Positions 1 through 10,372 are shown, counted from the first letter of the stretch. The stretch: DNA of 64,000 nt from Scylla paramamosain (GCF_035594125.1 NW_026973668.1:3310001-3374000), one strand, 5' to 3'. Numbers and translations: made by a program. The notes: generated from the sequence alone by a model not told the origin.

Positions 1-121
1 GCTGTTCGTGCACCGCGGTCAGCAGGAGGTGAAGGAGTTACACTGGCACCCTCAGATCCCCGGCCTGCTGGTGTCCACGGCTCACAGCGGCTTCAATATC
101 TTTAAGACCATCAGCTGCTGA
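1..121 (+). CDS. GRWD1: GRWD1-like WD-repeat protein, terminal exon (partial)
   Basis: This is the last coding exon of a glutamate-rich WD-repeat protein (GRWD1/Rrb1 family, a nuclear histone-binding and ribosome-biogenesis factor). The frame from base 2 reads [20 protein letters not shown] and then ends in NIFKTISC followed by TGA at 119-121. Known GRWD1 proteins end in the same way (LLFVH..., [23 protein letters not shown]). The exon is open to the left edge, so the rest of this copy lies outside the window. A second version of the exon is at 34936-35088, where this stop is lost. Because its stop sits exactly where the family ends, this may belong to the intact copy of the array, but that cannot be tested here. 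Confidence 0.85.
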   Translation, partial: LFVHRGQQEVKELHWHPQIPGLLVSTAHSGFNIFKTISC

Positions 122-253
122 GGTGTGTGGGGGGGTGAGGGGGAGAGAGGGGAGGGGTGTGTGTGTGTGTGTGAGGGGGGCGTTAGAGAGGGAGGGACAG
201 GAAGGGGGAAGTAGTGAAGAAGGAAGGAAAGAGAGGGTGAAAAATGGTGCGTG

Positions 254-292
<39 letters not shown>

Positions 293-300
293 ATGTATGT
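122..300. repeat. GRWD1 3' flank with (GT)n and (GTAT)n microsatellites
   Basis: G-rich non-coding flank with (GT)n at 158-172 and 251-275, then a (GTAT)n run at 275-300. The same flank follows the terminal GRWD1 exon of unit B at 35089-35215, which shows that the two exons belong to duplicated segments. Confidence 0.7.
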
Positions 301-663
301 GTTGAATCTCACACAAATAAGTCTTCTTTGTCAACTTGATCCCTACCCTTTAACCCTTTCCTTCCGGCAATCGTATATTTACGATTGCAAAAATGCGTCC
401 GTAGCGACGGCGATCATACCCGTAATCAAGAATTTTGGCGCCTCAATTTTGAGCTCCAAGCGCGGTTTCTCGAGTCAGATGGTGTCTGGCATGTTTCCAC
501 ATGTAGTCTTGTCACTAGCTCTGGAAATTTAGCGGTAACTAAGCTATTTTCCCTTTCTCCGGGCGACACTTGGCAACTCCAGCGACCGGCCGGGTGGAAA
601 GCACCATGATAAGTGCGAAGAGACATCCTGATAAGAGCCAAGGATCTCAGATCATAACTCACC

Positions 664-867
664 ATGAAGCAGGACACAACATATGTATTTAGCAGTGCTT
701 CTGAGTTTGAAGACAGTGACAGGGAATATTTAGAAGAAACTGAAGAAAGCGAAGACATTAGAGAGGACTCGGAAAATGATTTACAGGATCCACCTGTTTT
801 ATCAGAACAGAGAGATGATACCTATCATTCTTTCATGTTCATTTTTTCATTATCTTCGATTTTATAA
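664..867 (+). pseudogene. Remnant of piggyBac transposase N-terminus
   Basis: A 67-codon frame rich in Glu, Asp and Ser (SSASEFEDSDREYLEETEES) lying inside the TTAA-flanked element. Acidic N-termini of this kind are usual in piggyBac transposases. No transposase core follows before the stop, so it is at most an internal-deletion remnant. The assignment depends on the element context more than on the residues. Confidence 0.45.
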
Positions 868-993
868 TAAAATGGTAGAAGGTAACTTGTCAGACAGAGA
901 GAGAGAGAGACATAATGTTATTTGCCTGAAACTTGATATGAAAGGGGATGAAATCTCTCTCTCATTGGAGGTGTACAATTTCCCCTCCAAGAT

Positions 994-995
<2 letters not shown>

Positions 996-1086
<91 letters not shown>
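996..1086. repeat. (GA)n microsatellite
   Basis: About 45 perfect GA units inside the piggyBac-type element. This array makes the long Arg-Glu and Ser-Leu reading frames seen here artefacts. Confidence 0.95.
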
Positions 1087-1088
<2 letters not shown>

Positions 1089-1578
1089 TGTGTGCGCGCG
1101 GTGCCATCGCTTTCCGGGCTGTTTCTGGAAGGCGGATCACACAGCGGGAGGAGGAGGAGGAATCCTTGATAAGACATAAACTGAACTTTCAGAGGTCACG
1201 TCGAGCTACAAAGTACATCATTGTATTCAGAATAACAAAGAGAAAATAATTATTAGTATTCAAACAGTTTTCTGACAATTTCTAGGCTTACCATTTTTAG
1301 CCATCATACAAAACGGGAAAATAATTTAAGCGCCGGAGGGAAAGGGTTAAAGCTCTGTATATAGCAATCAGCTCCCCTCTTTCTCTCTTCTCTCTGGTAA
1401 TGATGCAAGCTTCAGTCTCCTTAATCTTTCTTCATAGGTTAAATCTCTCAAGCTTGGCACCAGTTTGGCTGCAGCTGTTTGGATCCTCTCTGTTTTCCTT
1501 GTTTCCTTTTCATTATGGGGTGAGCAAACAATTGTGGCATATTCCATGAACCTTCTCATTATCTCCTCTATATATGTG

Positions 1579-1579
<1 letters not shown>

Positions 1580-1665
<86 letters not shown>
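1580..1665. repeat. (TA)n-(TG)n compound microsatellite
   Basis: About 30 TA units pass directly into (TG)n and then a short (GA)n. The array sits at the truncated end of the family P LINE fragment. Confidence 0.95.
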
Positions 1666-1670
<5 letters not shown>

Positions 1671-1699
1671 CTAATTGACTGACTAACCATTCCTTACCC

Positions 1700-2490
1700 A
1701 CATACACACACCTTTTCCAATTCTTTTTTATTATTATTTTAAAGAATCTCTCTCTCTCTCTCTCTCCTGTTTATCTATCTTATTTATATTTACTCACATT
1801 TGGCTCATTATTTTTGTACTGTTTTGCATTTCCTTGTTGTTCCTCTGTTTATCCATTATACTTCAGTTCCTCCATCATTATTCCTTCATTTCTTTTACAT
1901 TGATCAACTTTTCCTTGCTCTTTCTATATTTTGCCCGTTTTCTTTGCATTTCTTAAAGTCCTTCCTCTATTTCCTCTATTTTCTTCAGTTCCTCCATTTA
2001 TTGCTTCCTTCCCGTGTTCCCTCCTGCGGGTCTCGTCACAAGATACTCGGCAAGGAGAACAAAACAAACAAAACAAAACACAACAACAACAACAACAACA
2101 ATAATAATAAGGCAGCAATTATTATTATTTTGTTATTATTGTTATTGTTGTTGTATGTATGTTTTGAAATGGTTTTATTTGGATTCTCTCTCTCTCTCTC
2201 TCTCTCTCTCTGTCCTACACACACACACACACACACACTGTATCATGTACAGCGTATATTTTCATAAGTGGATGCATTTTATATATAACAGCGAGTTATA
2301 GTGGAGTTATAAGTTATTGGCGGTGTTATTGTTGTTATTCTTCTTCTAAGCCAAATTATTGATGAAGAAGAAGAGTGAATGGGTTTAGTTTTGAATAATT
2401 TTAATAACAATTTTCCAGCTTATATTTGAAGAAAATGGATGTTATAATATATTAAAAGAGTGAAGAAATGAAGTGTTTTATTATTATTAA

Positions 2491-2528
<38 letters not shown>

Positions 2529-2640
2529 CACAAGAACACAAGGGTTGGTGCAGGAAGCCATCAGGCCTACACGTGGCAGTCCCTGTACAAAACACACCTG
2601 TCTGTTTCCACCTGTCAGCCCTGTCCAAACACTTGTCTAA
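1700..2640. other. Non-coding 3' flank of zinc-finger gene A (duplicated)
   Basis: AT-rich sequence with (CT)n, (AC)n and short trinucleotide runs and no credible coding frame. It is closely matched by 17275-18750 in front of zinc-finger gene B, which marks it as part of the duplicated unit. On the minus strand it is the 3' flank of the zinc-finger gene and contains AATAAA near 2470-2485, a possible polyadenylation signal. The C-terminal frame read into it (2452-2640, minus) resembles the tail of LINE reverse transcriptases, so the original 3' end may have been replaced. Confidence 0.6.
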
Positions 2641-4696
2641 CACTTCAAAGCCAGTGTGGGTGAGGATGTGTGAGGCAAGATGGCCTTTCTGGGCAAATCT
2701 TTTCCCACACTCCAGGCACTGGAACTTTCTCTCTCCAGTGTGGGTGAGAATGTGTCTGTCAAGATGGCCTTTCAGGGTAAATCTTTTCCCACACTCCAGG
2801 CACTGGAACTTTCTCTCCCCAGTGTGGGTGAGGATGTGTATATTAAGATAACATTTATGGATGAATCTTTTCCCACACTCCAGGCACTGGAACTTTCTCT
2901 CTCCAGTGTGGGTAAGGATGTGTCTGTCAAGATGGCCTTTCTGGGTAAATCTTTTCCCACACTCCAGGCACTGGAACTTTCTCTCCCCAGTGTGGGTGAG
3001 GATGTGTGTGTTAAGATTACTTTTCAGGGTAAATCTTTTCCCACACTCCAGGCACTGGAACTTTCTCTCCCCAGTGTGGGTGCAGATGTGTCTGTCAAGG
3101 CCTTTCCGGATAAATCTTTTCCCAAACTCCAGGCACTGGAACTTTCTCTCCCCAGTGTGGGTGAGGATGTGTGTGTCAAGATTACATTTCAGGGTAAATC
3201 TTTTCCCACACTCCAGACACTAGAACTTTCTCTCCCCAGTGTGGGTGAAGATGTGTTTGTTAAGATCACCTTTCAGGGTAAATCTTTTCCCACACTCCAG
3301 GCACTGGAACTTTCTCTCCCCAGTGTGGGTGAGGATGTGTCTGTCAAGATTACCTTTCTTGATAAATCTTTTCCCACACTCCAGGCACTGGAACTTTCTC
3401 TCCCCAGTGTGGGTGAGGATGTGTTTGTCAAGATGGCCTTTCTGGGTAAATCTTTTCCCACACTCCAGGCACTGGAACTTTCTCTCCCCAGTGTGGGTGA
3501 GGATGTGTGTGTCAAGATGGCCTTTCTGGGTAAATCTTTTCGCACACTCCAGGCACTGGAACTTTCTCTCCCCAGTGTGGGTGAGGATGTGTTTGTCAAG
3601 ATGGCCTTTCTGGGTAAATCTTTTCCCACACTCCAGGCACTGGAACTTTCTCTCCCCAGTGTGGGTGAGGATGTGTTTGTTAAGATCACCTTTCAGGGTA
3701 AATCTTTTCCCACACTCCAGGCACTGGAACTTTCTCTCCCCAGTGTGGGTGAGGATGTGTGTGTCAAGGGAATCCTTCCTGGTAAATCTTTTCCCACACT
3801 CCAGGCACTGGAACTTTCTCTCCCCAGTGTGGGTGAGGATGTGTGTGTCAAGATGGCCTTTCCGGGTAAATCTTTTCCCACACTCCAGGCACTGGAACTT
3901 TCTCTCCCCAGTGTGGGTGAGGATGTGTTTAAGATCACCTTTCAGGGTAAATCTTTTCCCACACTCCAGGCACTGGAACTTTCTCTCCCCAGTGTGGGTA
4001 AGGATGTGTCTGTCAAGATTATCTTTCTTGATAAATCTTCTCCCACACTCCAGGCATTGGAACTTTCTCTCCCCAGTGTGGGTGAGGATGTGTCTGTCAA
4101 GATGACCTTTCTGGGTAAATCTTTTCCCACACTCCAGGCACTGGAACTTTCTCTCCCCAGTGTGGGTGACGATGTGTCTGTCAAGATGGCCTTTCAGGGT
4201 AAATCTTTTCCCACACTCCAGGCACTGGAACTTTCTCTCCCCAGTGTGGGTGAGGATGTGTGTGTCAAGGGAATCCTTCCTGGTAAATCTTTTCCCACAC
4301 TCCAGGCACTGGAACTTTCTCTCCCCCAGTGTGGGTGAGGATGTGTGTGTCAAGGGAATCCTTCCTGGTAAATCTTTTCCCACACTCCAGGCACTGGAAC
4401 TTTCTCTCCCCAGTGTGGGTGAGGATGTGTGGGGAGAGATAACTCTTCCGGGCAAATGTCTTCCCGCAGTGGTCACACTTGTGGTTCCTGCCGCCAGTGT
4501 GGGTGGCAGTGTGTTCAGTGGGGCCACTCCTGCCTCTCAGCCTTGTCTTGCCGGCATGGGAGAGGACGTGTCTGGCAATGGCAGCCTTGGTGGAGCACAC
4601 TTTGCCGCAGTGGTCACAAGTGTAGGTCCTCACGCCTGGGGTCGCCTGCTGCTCCCAGCTGTTCCTGCTGCTGCTGCATGACGTCACATCCTCCAT
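2641..4696 (-). pseudogene. C2H2 zinc-finger gene A, about 23 fingers, broken
   Basis: Minus-strand array of C2H2 fingers, presumably a nuclear DNA-binding protein. From ATG at 4696 (MEDVTSCSSS) a short leader precedes two divergent fingers (CDHCGKVC..., CDHCGKTF...), followed by about 21 nearly identical 28-residue fingers of the form FQCLECGKRF-x5-L-x2-H-x3-H joined by THTGERK linkers, in a strict 84-bp period. Two lesions break the frame. An extra C in the run at 4322-4326 shifts frame after the fourth finger. At 3220-3222 the Gln codon before CLEC has become TAG. Two further fingers lack one or two residues (near 3095 and 3925). The frame stays finger-like on both sides of the lesions, so they are recent or assembly errors. 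Copy B is at 19015-21980. No KRAB, SCAN or ZAD domain is visible. Confidence 0.8.
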
Positions 4697-4790
4697 TGCA
4701 ACACTGCTCCTGGCCGCGGCCGGTCCTGCAGGAACCCTGGGCCTGAGCCGAGGATGCACGGAGGGAGTCCCGTCACTGGACGCCGACCTG

Positions 4791-5070
4791 GCACCTGTAA
4801 CAGAGGAGGCCGTCACCACACAGAAAGCAAAAGGCTTCCTGCCTCAGCCTCAGCCTAACACACAGCCTCCACAGACAAGATACACCTGGCACCTGTAACA
4901 AAGGAGGCCGTCACCACACAGACAGCGAAAGGCTTCCTGCCTCAGCCTCAGCCTAACACACAGCCTCCACAGACAAGATACACCTGGCACCTGTAACAGA
5001 GGAGGCCGTCACCACACAGGCAGCGAGGGGCTTCCTGCCTCAGCCTCAGCCTAACACACAGCCTCCATAC
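4791..5070. repeat. 98-bp tandem repeat, about 3 copies
   Basis: Three copies of a 98-bp unit beginning at 4791, 4889 and 4987. Each contains GGCACCTGTAACAGAGGAGG and a CCTCAGCCTCAGCC stretch. Read on the minus strand each unit carries CTGTTACAG followed by GT, which looks like a splice acceptor but is probably only repeat sequence. The block lies just upstream of zinc-finger gene A, and a shorter version lies at 22098-22275 upstream of gene B. Confidence 0.85.
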
Positions 5071-5218
5071 AGAGTAGGGCCACCACACAAGAACTGACTC
5101 TGTGCGGGCCACCACAGCCGTGCAAAGAGCAAGCCAATCAGTTTTTGTTGGTGGTAACTTGTGACAAAGAAGCAAGTGTTGACAACAGTGGTGCAGCGTT
5201 CTGAGTGGCCGGCCACTG

Positions 5219-5590
5219 ACCTGAGGGGCTCTGGGGCAGAATGGATGGAAGGGCTTGCCAGCCACTGACCTGAGGGGCTCTGGGGCAGAATGGAGAAGAG
5301 GACTTGCCAGCCACTGACCTGAGGGGCTCTGGGGCAGAATGGACGGGAGGACTTGCCGGCCACTGACCCGAGGGGCTCTGGGGCAGAATGGACGGGAGGA
5401 CTTGCCGGCCACTGACCCGAGGGGCTCTGGGGCAGAATGGACAGGAGGACTTGCCAGCCACTGACCTGAGGGGCTCTGGGGCAGAATGGACGGGAGGACT
5501 TGCCAGCCACTGACCCGAGGGGCTCTGGGGCAGAATGGACGGGAGGACTTGCCGGCCACTGACCCGAGGGATCTGGGGCAGAATGGACTT
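5219..5590. repeat. 49-bp minisatellite, about 7.5 copies
   Basis: Units begin near 5219, 5269, 5318, 5366, 5415, 5464, 5513 and 5562, with the core GGGGCTCTGGGGCAGAATGG. Because 49 is not a multiple of 3, the unit cycles through all frames and creates several overlapping proline-rich minus-strand ORFs that are not genes. The unit B counterpart at 22355-22500 has only about 2.5-3 copies. Confidence 0.9.
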
Positions 5591-5599
5591 GCTGGTGGG

Positions 5600-6017
5600 G
5601 TCTTGCTGTCTCGCCACTGCTGTCCTGCTGGAAAACAAACAAACAAATAAAACAATGATAAACAAACAAATAACAAAAATAAAACAAAAAGACAAAGAAG
5701 ATTAGCTGATGTCCTGTGTTGCTGCCACTGTTGTGACGACAAAACTTTGTCAAAAAAACCTAACCTAACCTAAAGTTAACTTGACTTGCCATAACATAAT
5801 ATAACAAATATAACACACAAAATAACCACACCTACCTTAACACAACTAACACCAAACAACCGGCACTAGTGTGCACGTGGGGCTCCAGGCTGGCTAGGCC
5901 TTGTCCGGCAGGTCTGAGTTGCCAGTTGTGTATTTTCCTTGCACTGTTACCAGGTCAGGCGAGGATACCCCCCCCCCTCCTCTCTCTCTCTCTCTCTCTT
6001 CTGACAAGACATATGAT
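5600..6017. other. Non-coding stretch with CCTAA runs
   Basis: A-rich AAACAAACAAAT repeats, degenerate CCTAA runs near 5758-5780, a short C-run and (CT)n before the hAT element. No coding signal is seen. It is duplicated at 22520-22900. Confidence 0.6.
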
Positions 6018-6835
6018 CAGTGGCGGCTCGTCAATAGGGACTGCGAGACTGCAGCCCCCCCAGTGGATTTCTAAGATTCAAGAAAATAATGTTCATTTAT
6101 TTTATGTTTGACTATCATTCACATGAAAACACCAATTCTCATGTTTATATGAAAAAAATACTGCAAAACAATGAGGAAGTAGGGAAATTATTTACTATTT
6201 AATGATACGAAAGCGGGGAGAAATGTGGGGAGGCTTCCCGGGCGAGTGTGGACTGCGTCCAGTGCAGTCTTGTCTCGGCCGTTGTTGTGGCTAGGTGAGT
6301 GTTCTTGCGTCGGTCTTATTTTCGATCGTGTTTTTCAATTTGTCAGGGATGATTTTAAAATATTATTGATCAGTGATGGCTTGTGCTCAATCTTGATTAT
6401 CATAGATGGTGTGAAATCACAGAAACATCGTATAAAATAGTATTTTTTTCTTTTCCCAGGTAGGCCTAGCAGTATTTTGCAAAATGGCACAAGAAGCAAA
6501 GACAGTTTCTGCATTGAAAGAACTTGCACTTGCCATGATTTCAATAGAGAAGATTTCTATGAATAATATGCCAGGTTTAAATGAAAAAGTTATTGATCTG
6601 TTTGCACAAAACAGGAACAGGAGAATGGACTTCCTTTTCAAAAAGCCTAAGCCAGCACTAAGGAAGTCAAGCATTTACCGTTAGGATAAGACCTAGAGAA
6701 TTAAATTATTATCTATCTATCTTTATAATCTATCAATCAATGGTATATTAAACAATAACAATAAAAGCATTTAAGATTTTATTTGTCTGAATGTGAGACA
6801 GCCCCCCCATCAGTAACAGTCACGAGCCGCCACTG
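6018..6835. mobile_element. hAT-type DNA transposon remnant
   Basis: The terminal inverted repeats start CAGTGGCGGCTCGT at the left and the same on the opposite strand at the right. The element is flanked by a perfect 8-bp duplication, CATATGAT, at 6010-6017 and 6836-6843. Eight-bp duplications and CAGTG-type ends are hallmarks of the hAT superfamily. Length is 818 bp, too short for a whole transposase. The matching part of unit B (about 22900) lacks the element, so it was inserted after the duplication or lost from B. Confidence 0.9.
6484..6684 (+). pseudogene. C-terminal remnant of hAT transposase
   Basis: A 66-codon frame inside the hAT element reads LALAMISIEKISMNN and then NEKVIDLFAQNRNRRMDFLF. 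This fits the extreme C-terminus of hAT transposases, where the dimerisation region ends in a 'LA.LSIE ... VI..FA..K.RRI' pattern. The rest of the transposase is missing. An intron-like CAG precedes it at about 6459. Confidence 0.6.
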
Positions 6836-6843
6836 CATATGAT

Positions 6844-7560
6844 CACTATTACATAGCTAAATGTACATAGTCTCTCTCTCTCTCTCTCTCTCTCTAGACC
6901 TGCCGGACGCGGCCCAGCCAGCCGGGGACCCCACATCGACTGTAGTGCCACACAGCCTAACCTAACCCAGCGCAGCAGTGCACAAGATGTCTGCCTATTA
7001 TTCCCCAGGCAACACTTCACCAGGCAGGCAGCACCAGCAGACAGCCAGGCGGCGCCGCCACGCCTTGGGAATAAAAGAAATCAACAAACAAACAAACAAA
7101 CCACAACAAGAGTGACGGTGACCACCACCTCAGTCACTCGCCTCCCGACATTGACTTGTTCCCCGCCCACCATTACCTGCACGCCCTCAGGTGAGGCCAG
7201 GGAGGCGCCGCCAGTCCGCCAGGTGGCCACAGGTGACCCAGGCCAGCTCAAACACAGGCGCAATCTGCCGCACACTCGGCGGGCCCTGACCACTGACCAC
7301 AGCACCACGGGAACGCCGCCTCTGTTCCCTCCACCAGACACAGAGTAGACAGGTGACCAGGTGGCCACAGGTGACCCAGGCCAGCTCAAACACAGGCGCA
7401 ATCTGCCGCACACTCGGCGTGACCTGACCACTGACCACAGCACCACGGGGACGCCGCCTCTGTTCCCTCCACCAGACACGGAATACACAAACGACTTTTG
7501 GCGCCAATGGATCTTGATCTTTGTGTTGATCCTTGATCTTGACATTGATTCTTGAAGGAC
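6844..7560. repeat. GC-rich duplicated segment with a 138-bp tandem duplication
   Basis: GC-rich sequence shared almost base for base with 22930-23500. It contains two copies of an approximately 138-bp unit (about 7221 and 7359) starting GGTGGCCACAGGTGACCCAG. The long minus-strand ORFs here exist in several overlapping frames and repeat with the unit, so I do not regard them as genes. Confidence 0.7.
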
Positions 7561-7799
7561 TACTAGTAGTATGGTAGGTCTATAGTAGGCTTTTCAGTGG
7601 TTTGAGGGGAGGCATACTGAGAGTGACTGGACTGTGATTGCTACAAATGGAGAGGCTTTAGAATGGAATGTAAGAAAGTGGAAGAGTGAGATAGACTGAG
7701 AGGTGAAGTGTGTGGGACTGAGTGAATGGAAGAGTAAGAGTAATGGAAGAGTAATGGACTGAGTGTATGGAAGAATAAGATGGAACAAGAGTACTTTGG

Positions 7800-8290
7800 A
7801 CTGCTATATAGAGAAAGAGGCCCCGATGTATGAAAGGTGGTATGAGGGAAGCCTGGGCGGTGATCTTCTCTTCCGAGCAAGGGCACAGTCAGTGTATGGA
7901 TGTGAATGCAAGGAATTACAGGTGGTTTGAGTCCCGCAGCAAAGTGTGCCAGACGTGTGACACGGAAGAGGATGAGACGGTGGAGCATGTGGTGCTGGAG
8001 TGCGAGAGGTGTGAGACAGACGGAAGAGAGATGATGCAAGTGATTCTGACTGAGTTAGGGAATAATAGCAATGAAAAGAGTGGAGAAGACAGGAAGGGAA
8101 TGGATGGTGGTGGTGCTGGGACTGTATAGAGAGACCAATGAAAGGATGATTGAGGCTGTGAAAGAATTCCTGGAGAGAATGTGGCGTGCCAAATGTAGGG
8201 ACGATTAGTGTAGAGGATACTGTTTGTTTTCTGATTGTTTTGTGTGTTTTTTTCTTCCTATAGCAGATGCCGCTCCAGAGGCCTAGCTCA
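7800..8290 (+). mobile_element. LINE 3' fragment with RT-associated zinc-finger region
   Basis: Plus-strand frame 7830-8129 includes NARNYRWFESRSKVCQTCD, then TEEDETVEHVVLECERCE. The C-x2-C...H...C pattern with 'DETVEHVVLEC' is the zinc-binding tail found after the reverse transcriptase of many arthropod non-LTR elements. A related fragment lies in the opposite orientation at 23560-23840. The ends are diffuse, and no RT core is present. Confidence 0.65.
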
Positions 8291-8897
8291 GGAATAATCC
8301 CGGGGCACCTATAACATCATTAAGATCAAGACTATAATATCAAGATCAAGATCGAGTAACCACGTGGGTTTTGTTTACATCCCTCCGTCTCACGCTGCGT
8401 GCCACACACCCCTTCACATTTCCTCTATTTCCCTTCGATCTCCACCAGTTAGGAGCATGGAGGAGGGCCAGGAGGAGAGAATGGAGGAGGAGGAAGCCAT
8501 GGAAGGAGGGAGCGAAGAGGAGGAAGAGGCAGGAGAAGGAGGAGGAGAGCTAGAATGCGACTTTTCCGCCTATAAACTTTTTCATGAGGGAAGCACTGGT
8601 AATATTTTTGGCTGTATCTTCCTTTAGGGTTACTTTAGGGACGTGAGGTTTGTCGTGGGGGTTTTTGAGGGTGTTTTCTATAAGTTGTCTTCTACGATAG
8701 ATTTTTGTATCGTGCGTCGTTTTGGAGTTAGAAAAATTAGTGCTATTATTTATTTATTTATTTATCAGTTTTCCTTACCTGTTTCTTTTTTTTTTAATCT
8801 TATTCTTGGTTTTTCGTATTTTTCTCGGGGGGAGTTACATATCTAATTACTTTATGATTGTTTGTTGGTTTGTTTGTTTTCTTGTTTCTCTTTAGGT

Positions 8898-9060
8898 TTG
8901 CTCAAGGTTAGGTTAGTTAATATTAAGTCAAGTTTGTTTGCGTGGTCTAAACTTTGATTAATTTAGGTTAGATTAAGTTAGCTAAGGTTAGGTTAAGTTA
9001 GTGTTGTGTAAAGTTTGGTTAGGTTAGGTTAAGTTAGCCTGTGTTAAGTTAGGTTAGGAA
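8898..9060. repeat. Degenerate TTAGG (arthropod telomere-type) run
   Basis: Interspersed TTAGGTTA motifs in GRWD1-A intron 1. Comparable runs occur at 11040-11190, 13205-13260, 13735-13820, 14100-14170, 25715-25800, 30488-30570, 34235-34460, 34800-34920 and 41220-41395. They are short, imperfect and in both orientations, so they are interstitial and not chromosome ends. Confidence 0.75.
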
Positions 9061-9069
9061 TACATAGAC

Positions 9070-9115
<46 letters not shown>

Positions 9116-9320
9116 TGCATTAGTCTAGCAGTGTTACCATACTACTACCACCACCACCACCAGCTTCCTCCCCCTCCACACAGTAGCCCCATGCCTGAGT
9201 TTTGACATCCTGAGAGACACCCTGGGAGACTCACGCACTTGTGACAACCCTGTGACTGTGTATTTTGTTGCTGGGACACAGGCTGCACGCGTACACCTCA
9301 ATACTGTGCTTGTTATGAAG

Positions 9321-9690
9321 GTAAATAATAATAATAATAAACGGTTTATTATTTAGGCAGTTAACAAACTGAAAATGTACATAGGGGGTGGGGAAATACT
9401 TAACATTAATCCTAAAGGTAGTCTAATCTAGAAGGGACTATTGATTGATGGCTCGCACCATGGTGGGAATCACACTGAGTCTGTACCGGTCCGTGCGCGG
9501 CGCCTTTATTAGGGGCGTTATCTTGTTGTGGTGTCTGGTGGCACGGGCCGTGCGAGGCGCGTCAGGCGGCAGCATGTTTCTGAGACGTGGATGATGCAGT
9601 AGTCCCCTTCCAAACTTCTCCAGAGCCTCTCGGTACCTGGTGGATAGTCTGGACAGGCTCAGAGTAGTGTGTGTGTGTGGCTGGCTGGCT
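9321..9690 (-). mobile_element. LINE family T, 3' end with (ATT)n tail
   Basis: Minus-strand 3' part of a LINE lying directly after GRWD1-A exon 2. On the minus strand it ends AATAATAAACCGTTTATTATT, so the element's 3' end is an (ATT)n-like tail. The coding remainder (about 9490-9665) matches the related copy at 29500-29830, which encodes KFGRELLYHP-type sequence. The site CCGG at 9486-9489 is the uninterrupted version of the point where the Ginger1 element is inserted in that other copy. Confidence 0.75.
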
Positions 9691-10372
9691 GACTGACTGA
9701 CTGACTGACTGACTGACTGACTGACTGACTGACTGACTGACTGGCAGGCTGACTGACTGACTGACTGGCAGGCTGACTGACTGACTGACTGACTGACTGA
9801 CTGGCAGGCTGACTGACTGACTGACTGACTGACTGACTGACTGACTGACTGACTGACTGGTTGGCTGACTGATTGACTGTTTGGCTGACTGATTGACTGA
9901 CTGACTGACTGACTGACTGACTGACTGACTGACTGACTGACTGACTGACTGACTGACTGACTGGTTGGCTGACTGACTGACTGACTGACTGACTGACTGA
10001 CTGACTGAGTGGTTGGCTGGCTGGCTGGCTGGTTGACTGACTGACTGGCTGACTGACTGACTGGTTGTCTGGCAGGGTGGCTGGCCAGCCGGCTTGCTGG
10101 CTGGCTGGCTGGCAGGCTTATTGACTGGCTGGTTGGCTGGCTGGCTGACTGACTGACTGACTGACTGACTGACTGACTGACTGACTGACTGACTGACTGA
10201 CTGACTGACTGACTGACTGACTGACTGACTGACTGACTGGTTGTTTGGCAGGGTGGCTGGCCAGCCGGCTTGCTGGCTGGCTGGCTGGCAGGCTTATTGA
10301 CTGGCTGGTTGGCTGGCTGGCTGACTGACTGACTGACTGACTGACTGACTGACTGACTGACTGACTGATGGA
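9686..10372. repeat. (CTGA)n tetranucleotide array with higher-order repeat
   Basis: Nearly 700 bp of CTGA units mixed with CTGG variants in GRWD1-A intron 2. A variant block with GGCAGGGTGGCTGGCCAGCC occurs at about 10071 and again at about 10247, giving a 176-bp higher-order period. The long SQSVSQSV reading frame on the minus strand is an artefact. Unit B has a shorter-unit, more degenerate version at 23840-24520. Confidence 0.95.

Larger units (their letters stand above)
354..1346. mobile_element. piggyBac-type non-autonomous element (TTAA target)
   Basis: The termini are inverted repeats: CCCTTTCCTTCCGGC at the left and, on the other strand, CCCTTTCCCTCCGGC at the right. Both ends are flanked by TTAA (350-353 and 1347-1350), the piggyBac signature. 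The related LINE copy at 16950 has a single TTAA at the matching point, so it is an empty site. The interior has a short acidic reading frame starting at 664 that resembles the acidic N-terminus of piggyBac transposases. The catalytic DDE part is absent. A perfect (GA)n array fills 996-1086. Length is 993 bp. Confidence 0.8.
301..1575 (-). mobile_element. LINE family P fragment, split by a piggyBac-type element
   Basis: Minus-strand remnant of the C-terminal region of a CR1/L2-like LINE reverse transcriptase. Bases 1368-1559 encode ERIQTAAAKLVPSLRDLTYE and then ERLRRLKLASLPERRE, the typical post-RT region. The continuation lies at 301-345, on the other side of a DNA transposon. The related copy at 16808-17270 (plus strand) is uninterrupted, and its sequence runs across the TTAA where the insertion sits here. 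It is 5'-truncated and frame-broken, and its upstream end abuts the (TA)n array at 1583. Confidence 0.75.

Noticed and set aside
2680..4338. A 552-codon plus-strand ORF and similar long frames opposite the zinc fingers
   Set aside because: They are antisense shadows of the 84-bp finger repeat. The minus strand carries the conserved Cys and His ligands; the plus frame repeats an unrelated 28-residue string.
2641..4430. Regular repeats that could look like a CRISPR array
   Set aside because: The period is 84 bp with no unique spacers, and the minus strand translates into C2H2 fingers.
4948..5753. Minus-strand ORFs of 185-264 codons with a hydrophobic start
   Set aside because: Three overlapping frames are open together because a 49-bp minisatellite cycles through frames; no family similarity or codon constraint is seen.
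7081..7545. Cys/Gly/Val-rich ORFs on the minus strand, also at 22941-23540
   Set aside because: Several frames are open at once in a 138-bp duplicated GC-rich repeat; no recognisable domain.
8898..9060. A true telomere or recent telomere fusion
   Set aside because: Runs are short, degenerate, scattered in both orientations and lie within introns.
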